Assembly (NCBI RefSeq): GCF_014145455.1
Contig: NZ_JACIVB010000057.1
Location: 62,001 to 126,000 of the forward strand
Source: Limosilactobacillus rudii
Lineage (GTDB): Bacteria; Bacillota; Bacilli; Lactobacillales; Lactobacillaceae
Length of the DNA stretch: 64,000 bases
Direction of reading: 5' to 3'
A program made the translations under genes and the position numbers. The first letter of the stretch is position 1; the number at the start of each line of letters is the position of its first letter. This document shows positions 37,133 to 45,616 of the stretch, piece by piece. Under the pieces are notes generated by a model that saw only the letters and a program-made list of their open reading frames with translations, was not told the DNA's origin and did no database searches.

Positions 37133-38668
37133 ATGGAAACTGATTATGACCAACTAAAAGCAGCTTTAAAAGAGCCCGCATTGAATGCAAAACTATTTTC
37201 TTCGCAGTTTGGTTTGGAGGCAAAGAAGCACCGGATTTTGACCAATGGACGGGCTAGCCGTTATCCATATCCTGAAAATCTGCGTTCGCGGCAATATAAT
37301 ATTTATTTAAATTCTGGATTTACAGACGATATGATGGATTTTGAAACATCACCAGTGGTTGGAGCTAAAAATGCAGTTCGGCAGTTAAAAATGTTAGAAC
37401 AAATTGTCATATCACAATTACACAGTGATGAACGTTTATGGCCGTTAAGCATGGCTCCCGGACCAACTTATCAGCATGACTTAGAGTACTTGAAAACTGC
37501 TTTTACGAAGTCGTGGGATCAGGAAACTCATGATTATCTTGGGAAGAAATATGGCATTGTTCAGGAAATCTTAGGGGACGTTCACGTTAACTTTAGTCTT
37601 GATAGCAGCTTAATTAATGAGCTTTATCAGCGCTTTTATAGTAATCGTTACGCTAATCGAGTTGATTTCCAAAATCACTTATACTTTAAACTTGCGCAGA
37701 GGTTTTGCCTTTACCAGTGGCTGTTTACATATTTGTATGGTGCGAGTCCGGTCTCAAAGGATATGCCCCATAGTATTCCTGATGATCTCCAACTACCTGT
37801 ACGGAGCTTACGGTGTAGTGATTATGGGGATGATAACTGGACAAATGAACAGGTTACATATGCAACGTTTGATCAGCATTTTACTGAGCTTCAGAATTTT
37901 ATGGCTAACGGAACTTATTATAGTATGAAGGAATTCTTTGGCCCGGTGCGGTTACGTCGTCATAACCATGATACGCGAGATATTACCGGTGCCTTGCAGC
38001 AGGGAATTAATTACCTTGAATTTCGAACTTTTGACCTTGATCCATTATCACGGACGGGAATTAGCGATGATACAATTAATTTTCTTGAATTAGTGCTGTT
38101 GAATAGTATTCTCACCCCATTACCGGATGACCTGCCCGCGAGATTAGTTGAGGCAAAGCAACGCAATAATGAAGTTGCCTTGCAAAAGCCTAAGGATCAG
38201 TTGCCGTGGATGCACGATGCCGCAATGGAATTAATTGCTGAATTACAAAACTTTATTGTTGAATTTAATGCTCCGCGGGAATATCAGCTTGCATTAAAGT
38301 TTGTTCAGCGCCGCGTAGATGATCCTTCACTAACGCTTAGTGGCCAATTAACGGATCAATTAGAAAATGGCGATTTGCTATCATTTGGTTTAAAGATTGC
38401 TAATGACCGCTATACCAAAAATATTAATTTTCAACATCCACTTCAGGCGATTAGCGATGTTTATTCAGATGATATTCAGCGTTTAGTTAGAGCGGCAATT
38501 GAATTAGGAATACAAGTTAAGCTTCAGCCAACGCAAGTAATACTATATGTAGGAGATCACATAGAAAGCTATGATGCTCAGGCGCAACTTGATTTTTCAA
38601 AAGGAGCGCGTGATCTTGTCCTTGCTGATTTTCCAGAAGCAAAACAATTTCAAGAAAAAATTGACTAA
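37133..38668 (+). CDS. Glutamate-cysteine ligase (GshA-like)
   Basis: A 511-residue ATP-dependent ligase similar to the N-terminal half of the bifunctional GshF/GshAB enzymes. It makes gamma-glutamylcysteine, the first step of glutathione synthesis. Supporting segments are FETSPVVGAKNAVRQLKML, the KKYGIVQEILGDVHVNFSLD region and INYLEFRTFDLDPLSRTGI. There is no C-terminal ATP-grasp glutathione synthase domain, so only gamma-glutamylcysteine can be made unless a separate synthase exists. GGAGGG precedes the ATG. It is monocistronic by spacing. The disulfide reductase-like flavoprotein at 26931 is a possible functional partner. Confidence 0.82.
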   Translation: METDYDQLKAALKEPALNAKLFSSQFGLEAKKHRILTNGRASRYPYPENLRSRQYNIYLNSGFTDDMMDFETSPVVGAKNAVRQLKMLEQIVISQLHSDERLWPLSMAPGPTYQHDLEYLKTAFTKSWDQETHDYLGKKYGIVQEILGDVHVNFSLDSSLINELYQRFYSNRYANRVDFQNHLYFKLAQRFCLYQWLFTYLYGASPVSKDMPHSIPDDLQLPVRSLRCSDYGDDNWTNEQVTYATFDQHFTELQNFMANGTYYSMKEFFGPVRLRRHNHDTRDITGALQQGINYLEFRTFDLDPLSRTGISDDTINFLELVLLNSILTPLPDDLPARLVEAKQRNNEVALQKPKDQLPWMHDAAMELIAELQNFIVEFNAPREYQLALKFVQRRVDDPSLTLSGQLTDQLENGDLLSFGLKIANDRYTKNINFQHPLQAISDVYSDDIQRLVRAAIELGIQVKLQPTQVILYVGDHIESYDAQAQLDFSKGARDLVLADFPEAKQFQEKID

Positions 38669-38807
38669 GTATGACATAATCTTTTGGTAGTTGTCATAGT
38701 AATATTCGTAAAATAATGCGGGACTGGTGAGAAAATCTGTCTTTCTCCCGGCCCCCTCATTAGATAAATGAATCTTTAATTTCTAGGAAATAGAAAGAAG
38801 AATAAAC

Positions 38808-39734
38808 ATGCGAAAAATTGGAATTATTGGCTTAGGCCATGTTGGTCGAATGTTAGCTAACCAATTGGTAATGAATGGAAAAGCTGATGAATTAGTGCTA
38901 ATAGATAAAAATGATCAGTTAGCTGTCGCGGTGCAAGCTGATTTAAACGATGCGCAAACCGTTTTAGATACTTATACTAAAATTATTATCCAAGATTATG
39001 CGGTCTTGGCAGATGCTGATATATTAGTAACCGCCTTTGGTAAGAGTGAGTTATTAAGGCAACAGCCGATGGCAGAACTGGAAACCAGTTACCGACAAGC
39101 AAAGCAAGTAGGGCAGCAGATTTTTAAGAGTGACTTTAGTGGGATTTTAATTAATCTTACTAATCCTAATGAAGCAATTACTGCAGTCCTTCAACAAGCG
39201 GTGGGGTTACCACAGAAACAGGTTATTGGAATCGGGACAGTTATCGAGACGGCACGCCTTCATCGCGCAATTGCAGAAGGGGCGCAGGTTGCCACGGCAA
39301 ATGTCACTGGCTTTGTTTATGGACAACACGATGGTCATCAAGTATTTGCATGGTCAACGGTTCATGTAAATGGTCAACCACTAACCGCCGCAATTAACGG
39401 CCACCATTTGGACCAGAGTCAGTTAAAAGTAAAAGCGAACCTTAGTAACTGGTATACGCTTAGTGGGCTTGGCTATAATGTTAGTGCGGTTACTGCATGG
39501 ACTTTGCGGATCATGACAGCAATTTTTGCCGATGAGCAGTTAGCATTACCAGTTGCTATCTATCAGCCGCAGTATGCAACTTATATTAGCTTTCCAGCAT
39601 TGATTGGTCGGCAAGGGATTGGTAACTTGCTGCTATTAAATCTCTATCCACTAGAGCGTGAAGAGATTAAGAGTGCTGCAGAAACGATTAAACACCAAAT
39701 CGAATCGTTAAAAAATATTAAGGGAGAGTCATAA
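38808..39734 (+). CDS. L-2-hydroxyisocaproate/L-lactate dehydrogenase family protein
   Basis: A 308-residue NAD-dependent 2-hydroxyacid dehydrogenase of the lactate/malate superfamily, closest in pattern to L-2-hydroxyisocaproate dehydrogenases of lactobacilli. NAD binds at GLGHVGRMLA. The substrate region reads NLTNPNEAITA, then TVIETARLHRAI and GQHDGHQVFAWSTVHVNGQP. The catalytic histidine (GEHG in relatives) is present as GQHD, while the usual Asp of the DTAR relay is Glu (ETAR), so activity may be altered. The LOG gene begins directly at its stop. Confidence 0.85.
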   Translation: MRKIGIIGLGHVGRMLANQLVMNGKADELVLIDKNDQLAVAVQADLNDAQTVLDTYTKIIIQDYAVLADADILVTAFGKSELLRQQPMAELETSYRQAKQVGQQIFKSDFSGILINLTNPNEAITAVLQQAVGLPQKQVIGIGTVIETARLHRAIAEGAQVATANVTGFVYGQHDGHQVFAWSTVHVNGQPLTAAINGHHLDQSQLKVKANLSNWYTLSGLGYNVSAVTAWTLRIMTAIFADEQLALPVAIYQPQYATYISFPALIGRQGIGNLLLLNLYPLEREEIKSAAETIKHQIESLKNIKGES

Positions 39735-40307
39735 ATGATTAAGAGAATTGCAGTCTATTGTGGTGCACGCGATGGGAATGATCCAGCTTTTGATCATGAA
39801 GCTGAACGTTTTGGTAAATGGCTAGTCGCACATGATATTGAATTAGTTTATGGTGCCGGTGCGTTTGGCCTTATGGGAACATTAGCAAGAACTGTTCTTA
39901 AAAATGGTGGACAGGTCCATGGGGTAATAACTACTGAGTTAGCGCAGCGTGGTGCAATCTATAAGGAACTGCCAGATGTCAAAATTGTTCCTAACATGGA
40001 TATTCGGAAGCAAACAATGATGAACCTTGCTGACGGTCTGTTAGCTTTTCCTGGTGGATTTGGAACCCTTGAAGAAATTAGTGAAGCGGCCTCGTGGACA
40101 ACTGTTGGTGATAATCATAAGCCGGTTGCTTTCTATAATTTCGCTGGTTTTTATGATCCGCTTAATGATTTATTCCACCGGATGAATAAGGCTGGATTTG
40201 TAGAAGAACCATATCTAAATAGTGTCCTTTTTAGTGACAACTTTGACCAGATTTTGACGTTTATGCAAAACTACCATGCGCCTGCACACCGCCACTACGG
40301 AAAATAA
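39735..40307 (+). CDS. LOG family nucleotide phosphoribohydrolase (TIGR00730)
   Basis: A 190-residue Rossmann-fold protein of the lysine decarboxylase-like/LOG family. It has YGAGAFGLMGTLA and the catalytic PGGFGTLEEISEAASW motif (PGGxGTxxE). Family members split nucleoside 5'-monophosphates such as AMP or cytokinin riboside monophosphate into base and ribose phosphate. The ATG directly follows the dehydrogenase stop, with AAGGGAGAG overlapping that gene's end, so the two are one transcript. Confidence 0.92.
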   Translation: MIKRIAVYCGARDGNDPAFDHEAERFGKWLVAHDIELVYGAGAFGLMGTLARTVLKNGGQVHGVITTELAQRGAIYKELPDVKIVPNMDIRKQTMMNLADGLLAFPGGFGTLEEISEAASWTTVGDNHKPVAFYNFAGFYDPLNDLFHRMNKAGFVEEPYLNSVLFSDNFDQILTFMQNYHAPAHRHYGK

Positions 40308-40314
40308 TTTAAAA

Positions 40315-40337
40315 ATAAAAAACGCTGAATTACAGCG
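40315..40337 (-). terminator. Terminator of the DUF4828 gene
   Basis: CGCTG (40323-40327) and CAGCG (40333-40337) pair around a five-base loop. On the minus strand a run of six T follows. Confidence 0.6.
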
Positions 40338-40343
40338 CCAACA

Positions 40344-40706
40344 TTATTTTACTGGTTGAATGGTGTAAACTTGGTCGTCAGCTTCATCAGTCAATGAAAC
40401 CGGCCGTTGTTCATTTGCTCGGATTGTAATATGGTAGCCAAATCGATCAAGGAAAACTAACTTATCAGGCTTGATTTGTTGAACCGTTGCCGGAATAATT
40501 TGGTTGTCAATACCGAGTTTTAATTCAGGAGATATAGTTATTTTATGGGAGCGATCTCGTTCCTTATCATAGTATTGCCAAGTGCCAGAATAAAAGATAG
40601 GTAATGCGACCGTATTGTTGCTTTTCTTTGCTCGACTGAACCCTAAAGTACTAGTGAGTCCAGCCATTAATCCCGCGCCGAAAAGTAACATTCCCTTTTT
40701 TCTCAT
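40344..40706 (-). CDS. Small secreted or anchored protein, DUF4828-like
   Basis: A 120-residue protein. The N-terminus has MRKK followed by a hydrophobic segment (about 5-24, [19 protein letters not shown]), a signal anchor. A beta-rich domain follows ([32 protein letters not shown]). The [18 protein letters not shown] stretch fits the lactobacillus DUF4828 family as I recall it; function unknown. GGAGAC lies upstream of the ATG on the minus strand. It is convergent with the LOG gene. Confidence 0.7.
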   Translation of the reverse strand: MRKKGMLLFGAGLMAGLTSTLGFSRAKKSNNTVALPIFYSGTWQYYDKERDRSHKITISPELKLGIDNQIIPATVQQIKPDKLVFLDRFGYHITIRANEQRPVSLTDEADDQVYTIQPVK

Positions 40707-40864
40707 ATTTTATCAGTCTCCTCAATTAAGTGATAAGTCATTTCATAACATAACTAATTATACACACATTTCTATTATCAGAAGATTTCATTTCTGTTAA
40801 AAACACGCAATAATTGTTAAAATTAGATGTAACTAAAGAAATATTTGAAAAGGAAGAGTTTTTT

Positions 40865-41884
40865 ATGCTTAAACTTGGAGTTATTGGAACACATATTATT
40901 ACTGATCAAATGCTAGATGCAGCGAAGACAACTGGTAAGTACAAATTAACTGCTGTGTATTCCCGGACCTTGCAGCGGGCAGAAGAATTCGGTAAGCCTT
41001 ATGGAGCCACGGAATTTTACGATAGTCTGGATCGTTTCTTTGAAGACGGTGATTTTGATGTTGTTTACATTGCATCTCCTAACAGTCTACATTATCGGCA
41101 AGTTCGGCAGGCGATTGAGAACGATAAGTTTATTATTGTCGAAAAGCCGGCATTTGTTAACCCTAGTGAATATAGTGCGATTGAATCGTTGCTAGCTGCT
41201 CATCCCAAAGCACGGTTAGTTGAGGCTGCTCGTCATATTCATACTAAGATTTACCAAGCCGCAATGGAAAAGGTTGACGAGATGAAGCATCACCATGTTC
41301 AGGGTGCTACTTTAACGGTTATGAAGTACTCATCGCGGTACGATAAAGTCTTGGCTGGAGAAGAACCTTATCCGAATATTTTTACCCTTAAGTATGCTGG
41401 AGGGGCATTAATGGATTTAGGTGTTTATGCTGTTTATGGCGCGGTTACAATTTATGGTGAGCCAGAATCGGTTGTTTACTTCCCAACACTTGCTAAGACT
41501 GGCGTTGATGCAAAGGGCGTTGCTATTCTTAATTACGATAAGTTTACGGTAACTTTGAATTTTGGAAAGACGGCCAATTCACACCTTGCCTCTGAAGTAT
41601 ATGGCTTAAAGGATACGCTGGTCTTTGACAGTATTTTTGATACTACTAAGGTCACCTATTATGATGCTGAACAACAAGCACACCCTATTGAAGCACCTGT
41701 TGAAAAGAATTCAATGACCGATGAAATGAATGACTTTGCAGATCTCTTTAATAATCCCGATGATGAGGCAGAAATGAAGAAGTACAAGCATTGGCTAGCA
41801 TTATCGAAGACTGTTAACTCGGTAATGTACTCATTACGGCAATCCGCACAGTTAGTTTTCCCAGCAGATAACGATCAAGAATAG
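40865..41884 (+). CDS. Gfo/Idh/MocA family oxidoreductase
   Basis: A 339-residue NAD(P)-dependent sugar or polyol dehydrogenase-type protein. The Rossmann fold begins LKLGVIGTHIITDQML. DVVYIASPNSLHYRQVRQAI and IVEKPAFVNPSEY are family-specific, with the EKP lysine at the active site. The C-terminal beta-sheet domain includes GGALMDLGVYAVYGAV. AAGGAAG fixes the start at ATG 40865, 17 codons inside the open frame. The DEAD-box helicase gene follows after 11 bases, a likely two-gene operon. Substrate unknown. Confidence 0.9.
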   Translation: MLKLGVIGTHIITDQMLDAAKTTGKYKLTAVYSRTLQRAEEFGKPYGATEFYDSLDRFFEDGDFDVVYIASPNSLHYRQVRQAIENDKFIIVEKPAFVNPSEYSAIESLLAAHPKARLVEAARHIHTKIYQAAMEKVDEMKHHHVQGATLTVMKYSSRYDKVLAGEEPYPNIFTLKYAGGALMDLGVYAVYGAVTIYGEPESVVYFPTLAKTGVDAKGVAILNYDKFTVTLNFGKTANSHLASEVYGLKDTLVFDSIFDTTKVTYYDAEQQAHPIEAPVEKNSMTDEMNDFADLFNNPDDEAEMKKYKHWLALSKTVNSVMYSLRQSAQLVFPADNDQE

Positions 41885-41895
41885 GATGATTTAAT

Positions 41896-43203
41896 TTGAT
41901 CGAACAATTCCAAAAACATTTTGATGAGAAATATAAACAACCTACTGCTATTCAAACAGCCGTAGCCCCGGCACTCCAAACTGATCAATCGGTCCTGGGG
42001 ATTGCGCCTACTGGTTCAGGAAAAACATTGGCATTCACCTTGCCGTTATTACCTAAAATTATGCCTGGTGAAGGTACACAATTATTAGTCCTTGCGCCAT
42101 CTCAGGAACTAGCAATCCAGACAACCCGTGTTATTCGTGAATGGGCAACCCTTATCGGTGTTAGTGTGCAATCATTAACTGGTGGGGCAAATTTACGACG
42201 CCAAGTTATCAAGCTACACCAGCATCCTGACGTTGTGGTAGGAACGCCGGGACGAGTACTCCATATGCTTGATAACCACCACTTAAAATTAGGTCACCTA
42301 ATGACGATGGTTGTTGATGAAGCTGATGATATGCTACAAGATGATACATTAGCAGTAGTAGAAGATATTGAACGAGCAACGCCATTATCGGCACAGTTAG
42401 CTTTTTTCTCTGCTACCAAATCCCCAGTCCTTGATCAATTAAATGTAATGTTTGGTCGTGATATTGAGGTTATCGATGTACGCGATCAGGATAATTCGCG
42501 CGGACCAGTCGAACATGGCTATTTGAGTGCCCGAACGAATGCCCAGAAAACGGCCACTTTACGACGGTTAACAAGTATCAAGGATTTTCGGGCGTTAGTA
42601 TTTTTTAATAGTACCCGTACGCTTAACTACGCGGCTAGTCGGTTACGTCATGAACATATCGCAGTAGCAACCCTTGGCGGGCGTCAAAAACAGACCCAAC
42701 GTGAAAAAGCAATGCGGATGTTTCGCAAACGGCAAATTAAATTATTACTAACAACGGACCTTGCTGCGCGAGGAATTGATATTCCTAAGTTACCCGCAGT
42801 AATTAACTTTGATTTGCCAACAAGCTTAAATACGTATATTCACCGGGTTGGGCGAACAGGACGACAAGGTGAGCCAGGACTAGCTCTTAGCCTTGGTGAT
42901 GATCATGATATTCGTGACCTAAAAAAATTGCTTCATGATACTGATTATGAGTTGAAAAAGTTATATGTTGGTGATAATCAACTAGCAAACAAAAAGCCAG
43001 AAGCGGGTAAGCAGGTTATCTCAATTAGTAAGCAAGCCAGTCGTCACCTCCAAAAGGAACAGTTAACGGGTGAACCGCGCTTACAAAAGAAAATTGATAA
43101 AACCTTAAGTGGCTTTTCTAAACCTAAGAAGCGACGCAAGAAAAAGAATCGCAAGAATAAGGGAATCCGCTTAAAGCATCGTCGCCAAAACGGAGAAAAT
43201 TGA
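41896..43203 (+). CDS. DEAD-box ATP-dependent RNA helicase
   Basis: A 435-residue RNA helicase of the CshB-like group that remodels RNA in ribosome assembly or cold adaptation. Motifs: Q-motif QPTAIQTAV, Walker A PTGSGKT, TPGRVLHML, DEAD box (VVDEADDML), SAT, then TDLAARGIDIP and HRVGRTGRQG. A strongly basic tail (KKRRKKKNRKNKG) binds RNA. The start is TTG at 41896 with AGGATG upstream and no nearer ATG. A long terminator hairpin follows and leads into a tRNA gene. Confidence 0.93.
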   Translation: MIEQFQKHFDEKYKQPTAIQTAVAPALQTDQSVLGIAPTGSGKTLAFTLPLLPKIMPGEGTQLLVLAPSQELAIQTTRVIREWATLIGVSVQSLTGGANLRRQVIKLHQHPDVVVGTPGRVLHMLDNHHLKLGHLMTMVVDEADDMLQDDTLAVVEDIERATPLSAQLAFFSATKSPVLDQLNVMFGRDIEVIDVRDQDNSRGPVEHGYLSARTNAQKTATLRRLTSIKDFRALVFFNSTRTLNYAASRLRHEHIAVATLGGRQKQTQREKAMRMFRKRQIKLLLTTDLAARGIDIPKLPAVINFDLPTSLNTYIHRVGRTGRQGEPGLALSLGDDHDIRDLKKLLHDTDYELKKLYVGDNQLANKKPEAGKQVISISKQASRHLQKEQLTGEPRLQKKIDKTLSGFSKPKKRRKKKNRKNKGIRLKHRRQNGEN

Positions 43204-43206
43204 AAA

Positions 43207-43262
43207 AAAGAATATTATCGTCTTTACGTAGCGGACTGTAAATGCGATAATATTCTTTAGTT
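43207..43262 (+). terminator. Terminator after the DEAD-box helicase gene
   Basis: AAAGAATATTATCG (43207-43220) and its complement at 43245-43258 form 14 perfect pairs, with an inner TTTAC/GTAAA helix and a short T-rich end. Its 3' arm may also carry a -10 (GATAAT, 43246-43251) for the tRNA, 18 bases after TTTACG. Confidence 0.75.
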
Positions 43263-43263
43263 T

Positions 43264-43336
43264 GGTCCTATAGTATAATTGGATAGTACATCCGCCTCCT
43301 AAGCGGTCGATTCCGGTTCAAATCCGGATGGGACCA
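43264..43336 (+). tRNA. tRNA-Arg (anticodon CCT)
   Basis: A 73-base cloverleaf. The acceptor stem GGTCCTA pairs with TGGGACC with one G-U. The anticodon loop CTCCTAA sits on a CCGC/GCGG stem, giving anticodon CCT (codon AGG) with T33 and A37 in place. The T arm is TCCGG-TTCAAAT-CCGGA. The discriminator is A, and the 3' CCA is not encoded. It stands alone between the DEAD-box helicase and wecB. Confidence 0.95.
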
Positions 43337-43448
43337 TTATGATTTTTCGACGTGATTGCTCTAAGGTAGTGATTGCGTCTTTTTTAATTTGCAGATAGAT
43401 AAAAAGTTTTTTAAACTGAACTGTGAGATGATGAAGGGAGAGTGAAAA

Positions 43449-44582
43449 ATGCAGCCACCATATAAGGTAATGTTTTTATTTGGCACGCGGGCAGAAGTAT
43501 TAAAGTTAGCACCGATAATTCGATTGATGCACCGTGATCCCGACAAATGGCAAGCAGTTCTTGTCGCTACGGCACAGAGCGACTCGCGTTTACTGAATGA
43601 TACCTTAGAATACTTAAGGTTTCATGTCGATTTCAGTGTTGATTCATCAGGTATTGCCAATACTAATGAAGTTGATCAGCTTAGTCAGCTTTTGCATAAC
43701 CTGAATAATGTCGTAAATGCAGGACAGCCAGATATGGTTTTAATTGCAGGTGATGCAACAACTAGTCTTGCTGCTAGTCTGATTAGTTTTTACCATCGTA
43801 TTCCGTTGGGTCATGTTGAAGCTGGCTTGCGGACTTATAATCAATACTCGCCGTTTCCAGATGAGATGCACCGCCGCCTTACAGATGATTTAGCAACTCT
43901 TTATTTTGCACCAACGACTGGTGCTCGTGATAATTTATTACAAGAACATCATCCAGCTGAGCGAGTTTACGTTACTGGTAATACATCAATTGATAGTGTT
44001 GAATGTAATCTTCAGGCAGATTTTAAACATCCATTACTACAATCGATTGCAGCTGATCATCGGATTTTATTAATGACAATGCGGCGTAAAGATAACCTTG
44101 GTTCACCGATGAAGCGGGTGTTCCATACGGTTCGTGATATTATCGAGACAAATAAAGACGTTGAGCTGATTTTTCCCGTTTATCCCCATCCAGAAGAGGT
44201 CGCATTGGCTGATGAGATACTTGATGGTCATGAACGGATTCACCTTACGCACCCGTTAAATCATCATGATTTTTTGAATATTGCGGCTCGTAGCTCAATC
44301 TTATTGACTGATTCTGGGGGACTTCAAGAAGAAGCGCCGGCCCTTCATAAGCCGGTTCTTCTTTTGCGTGATGAGACAGAACGTCAGGAAGCAGTTGATT
44401 TAGGGTGTGTGAAAGTCGTCGGCACCAATCCTACGACAATCCAACAGGCAGTTTTTGAATTGTTAAATGATGAGAAGGCATATCGACAAATGGTACAGGC
44501 AGATTCACCATTTGGGGATGGTAATGCCAGCAAACGAATTTTGCAAATAATTAAAAAATTTCTAGAAAATAAAAAGGATTGA
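43449..44582 (+). CDS. wecB: UDP-N-acetylglucosamine 2-epimerase (non-hydrolysing)
   Basis: A 377-residue enzyme that interconverts UDP-GlcNAc and UDP-ManNAc for wall teichoic acid or polysaccharide linkage units. Two Rossmann domains show FGTRAEVLKLAPII (usual form FGTRPE, so Pro is replaced by Ala15), HVEAGLRTYNQYSPFPDEMHRRL and LLTDSGGLQEEAP. AAGGGAGAG precedes the ATG. It is not beside the EPS cluster at 55-64 kb but probably supplies surface polymers. It ends in a terminator shared with gtrA-flavodoxin genes. Confidence 0.92.
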   Translation: MQPPYKVMFLFGTRAEVLKLAPIIRLMHRDPDKWQAVLVATAQSDSRLLNDTLEYLRFHVDFSVDSSGIANTNEVDQLSQLLHNLNNVVNAGQPDMVLIAGDATTSLAASLISFYHRIPLGHVEAGLRTYNQYSPFPDEMHRRLTDDLATLYFAPTTGARDNLLQEHHPAERVYVTGNTSIDSVECNLQADFKHPLLQSIAADHRILLMTMRRKDNLGSPMKRVFHTVRDIIETNKDVELIFPVYPHPEEVALADEILDGHERIHLTHPLNHHDFLNIAARSSILLTDSGGLQEEAPALHKPVLLLRDETERQEAVDLGCVKVVGTNPTTIQQAVFELLNDEKAYRQMVQADSPFGDGNASKRILQIIKKFLENKKD

Positions 44583-44616
44583 GAGCATCTCATGGGAGAG
44601 AAACTTTCAATCCTTT
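44573..44616. terminator. Bidirectional terminator between wecB and the GtrA gene
   Basis: AAAGGATTGA (44573-44582) and TCAATCCTTT (44607-44616) form ten perfect pairs. The arms include the stop codons of both convergent genes. Confidence 0.8.
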
Positions 44617-45053
44617 TATTTATCGGCAATATCACGGTTATCCTTGAAAATAAGCCACTTTGAAAAAATATAATTAGCAATCACAACGACGACGTTATCA
44701 ACGAATTTAACAATAAATTGTTGAAGGGGGGTATCAAATTTAAGAACTTTGATCCCGACATAGGTAATGATCAAATCAATTACTAGCGTCAGCCCACGGT
44801 AAAAAAAGAAACGAAAAATTTCAACAACAAAATCGCTAACGGTCGTGTAATGGGAACCAAATACCCAAACCTTATTAGTAAAATAAGCCACTAAAACCGA
44901 AGCAAACCAAGCAATTACTGTTGAAAGGGCAACGTTCCAATGAAGCCCTGGACTTAAAATTTGGAAGACTGCTAAGTTGACAATCGTTGTCACAACACCC
45001 CAGAAGAGGTAGGCAATGATTGACTTATATTTCATCCACAAATCCTTAATCAT
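44616..45053 (-). CDS. GtrA family membrane protein
   Basis: A 145-residue, four-helix GtrA-like protein (YLFWGVVTTIVNLAVFQIL, FVSKWLIF-type C-terminus NYIFSKWLIFK). GtrA proteins are thought to help flip lipid-linked sugars for cell-surface glycosylation, paired with a GtrB-type glycosyltransferase. A GtrB-like GT2 is encoded 11 kb away at 55927. The ATG overlaps the flavodoxin stop by eight bases, implying co-translation with an unrelated function. Confidence 0.9.
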   Translation of the reverse strand: MIKDLWMKYKSIIAYLFWGVVTTIVNLAVFQILSPGLHWNVALSTVIAWFASVLVAYFTNKVWVFGSHYTTVSDFVVEIFRFFFYRGLTLVIDLIITYVGIKVLKFDTPLQQFIVKFVDNVVVVIANYIFSKWLIFKDNRDIADK

Positions 45054-45504
45054 TGAGGTTGTCCGCCTTTTCTACTAACTTTTTAGCAAACTCATCTAAT
45101 TTTTTAATATCTTCTTCGTCGGGAGCAAGGTTGACTTTTACGTTTGTTGCTCCTTGTGTGGCTCCGGCTTGAGCTAATGCTTCACCGAATTTATCAACAG
45201 CGACACAGAAATCATCGCCGTAGAAGGTATCACCTGAACCAGCAACACCGTAAACCTTACCAGTTAATTGTTCTTCTTGTAAGTCTTCATAAAAGTCAAG
45301 ACCTTCTTCTGGAAGAGCGCCTTCATCGTAAGTATAAGGACAGATAACACAAATATCAGCGTCTTGAAAGTCTGCCGGGTCAGCCATTGTCATTTCAACT
45401 TCATCAACTTCAACTCCTAAGTCTTCAAGAGCATCGGTGATAATATCCGCAACGTCTTCATTATTTCCTGTGATAGTTGCGTATACTACAAGTGCTTTTG
45501 CCAT
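45046..45504 (-). CDS. Flavodoxin
   Basis: A 152-residue acidic FMN protein that carries electrons in the cytoplasm. The phosphate loop is YATITGNNEDVAD (T/S-x-T-G-N type). The FMN-stacking loops lie in CPYTYDEGALPEE and GSGDTFYGDDFC. 152 residues and low pI fit the family. GGAGG lies upstream on the minus strand. It is co-transcribed with gtrA downstream, and the divergent map gene shares its promoter region. Confidence 0.93.
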   Translation of the reverse strand: MAKALVVYATITGNNEDVADIITDALEDLGVEVDEVEMTMADPADFQDADICVICPYTYDEGALPEEGLDFYEDLQEEQLTGKVYGVAGSGDTFYGDDFCVAVDKFGEALAQAGATQGATNVKVNLAPDEEDIKKLDEFAKKLVEKADNLND

Positions 45505-45616
45505 TTTATTTAACCTCCATTTAATTCATAACGTTTATATAGTATAGCATGGTTTCAATATCTTAGCAGACAAGTGGTATACTATTCATGTTAGATTGTA
45601 AAGAAGGAGATTCATA

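Noticed and set aside
43264-43340. tRNA-Arg as an integration site for a mobile element
   Set aside because: No integrase gene and no repeat of the tRNA 3' end were seen within the window.
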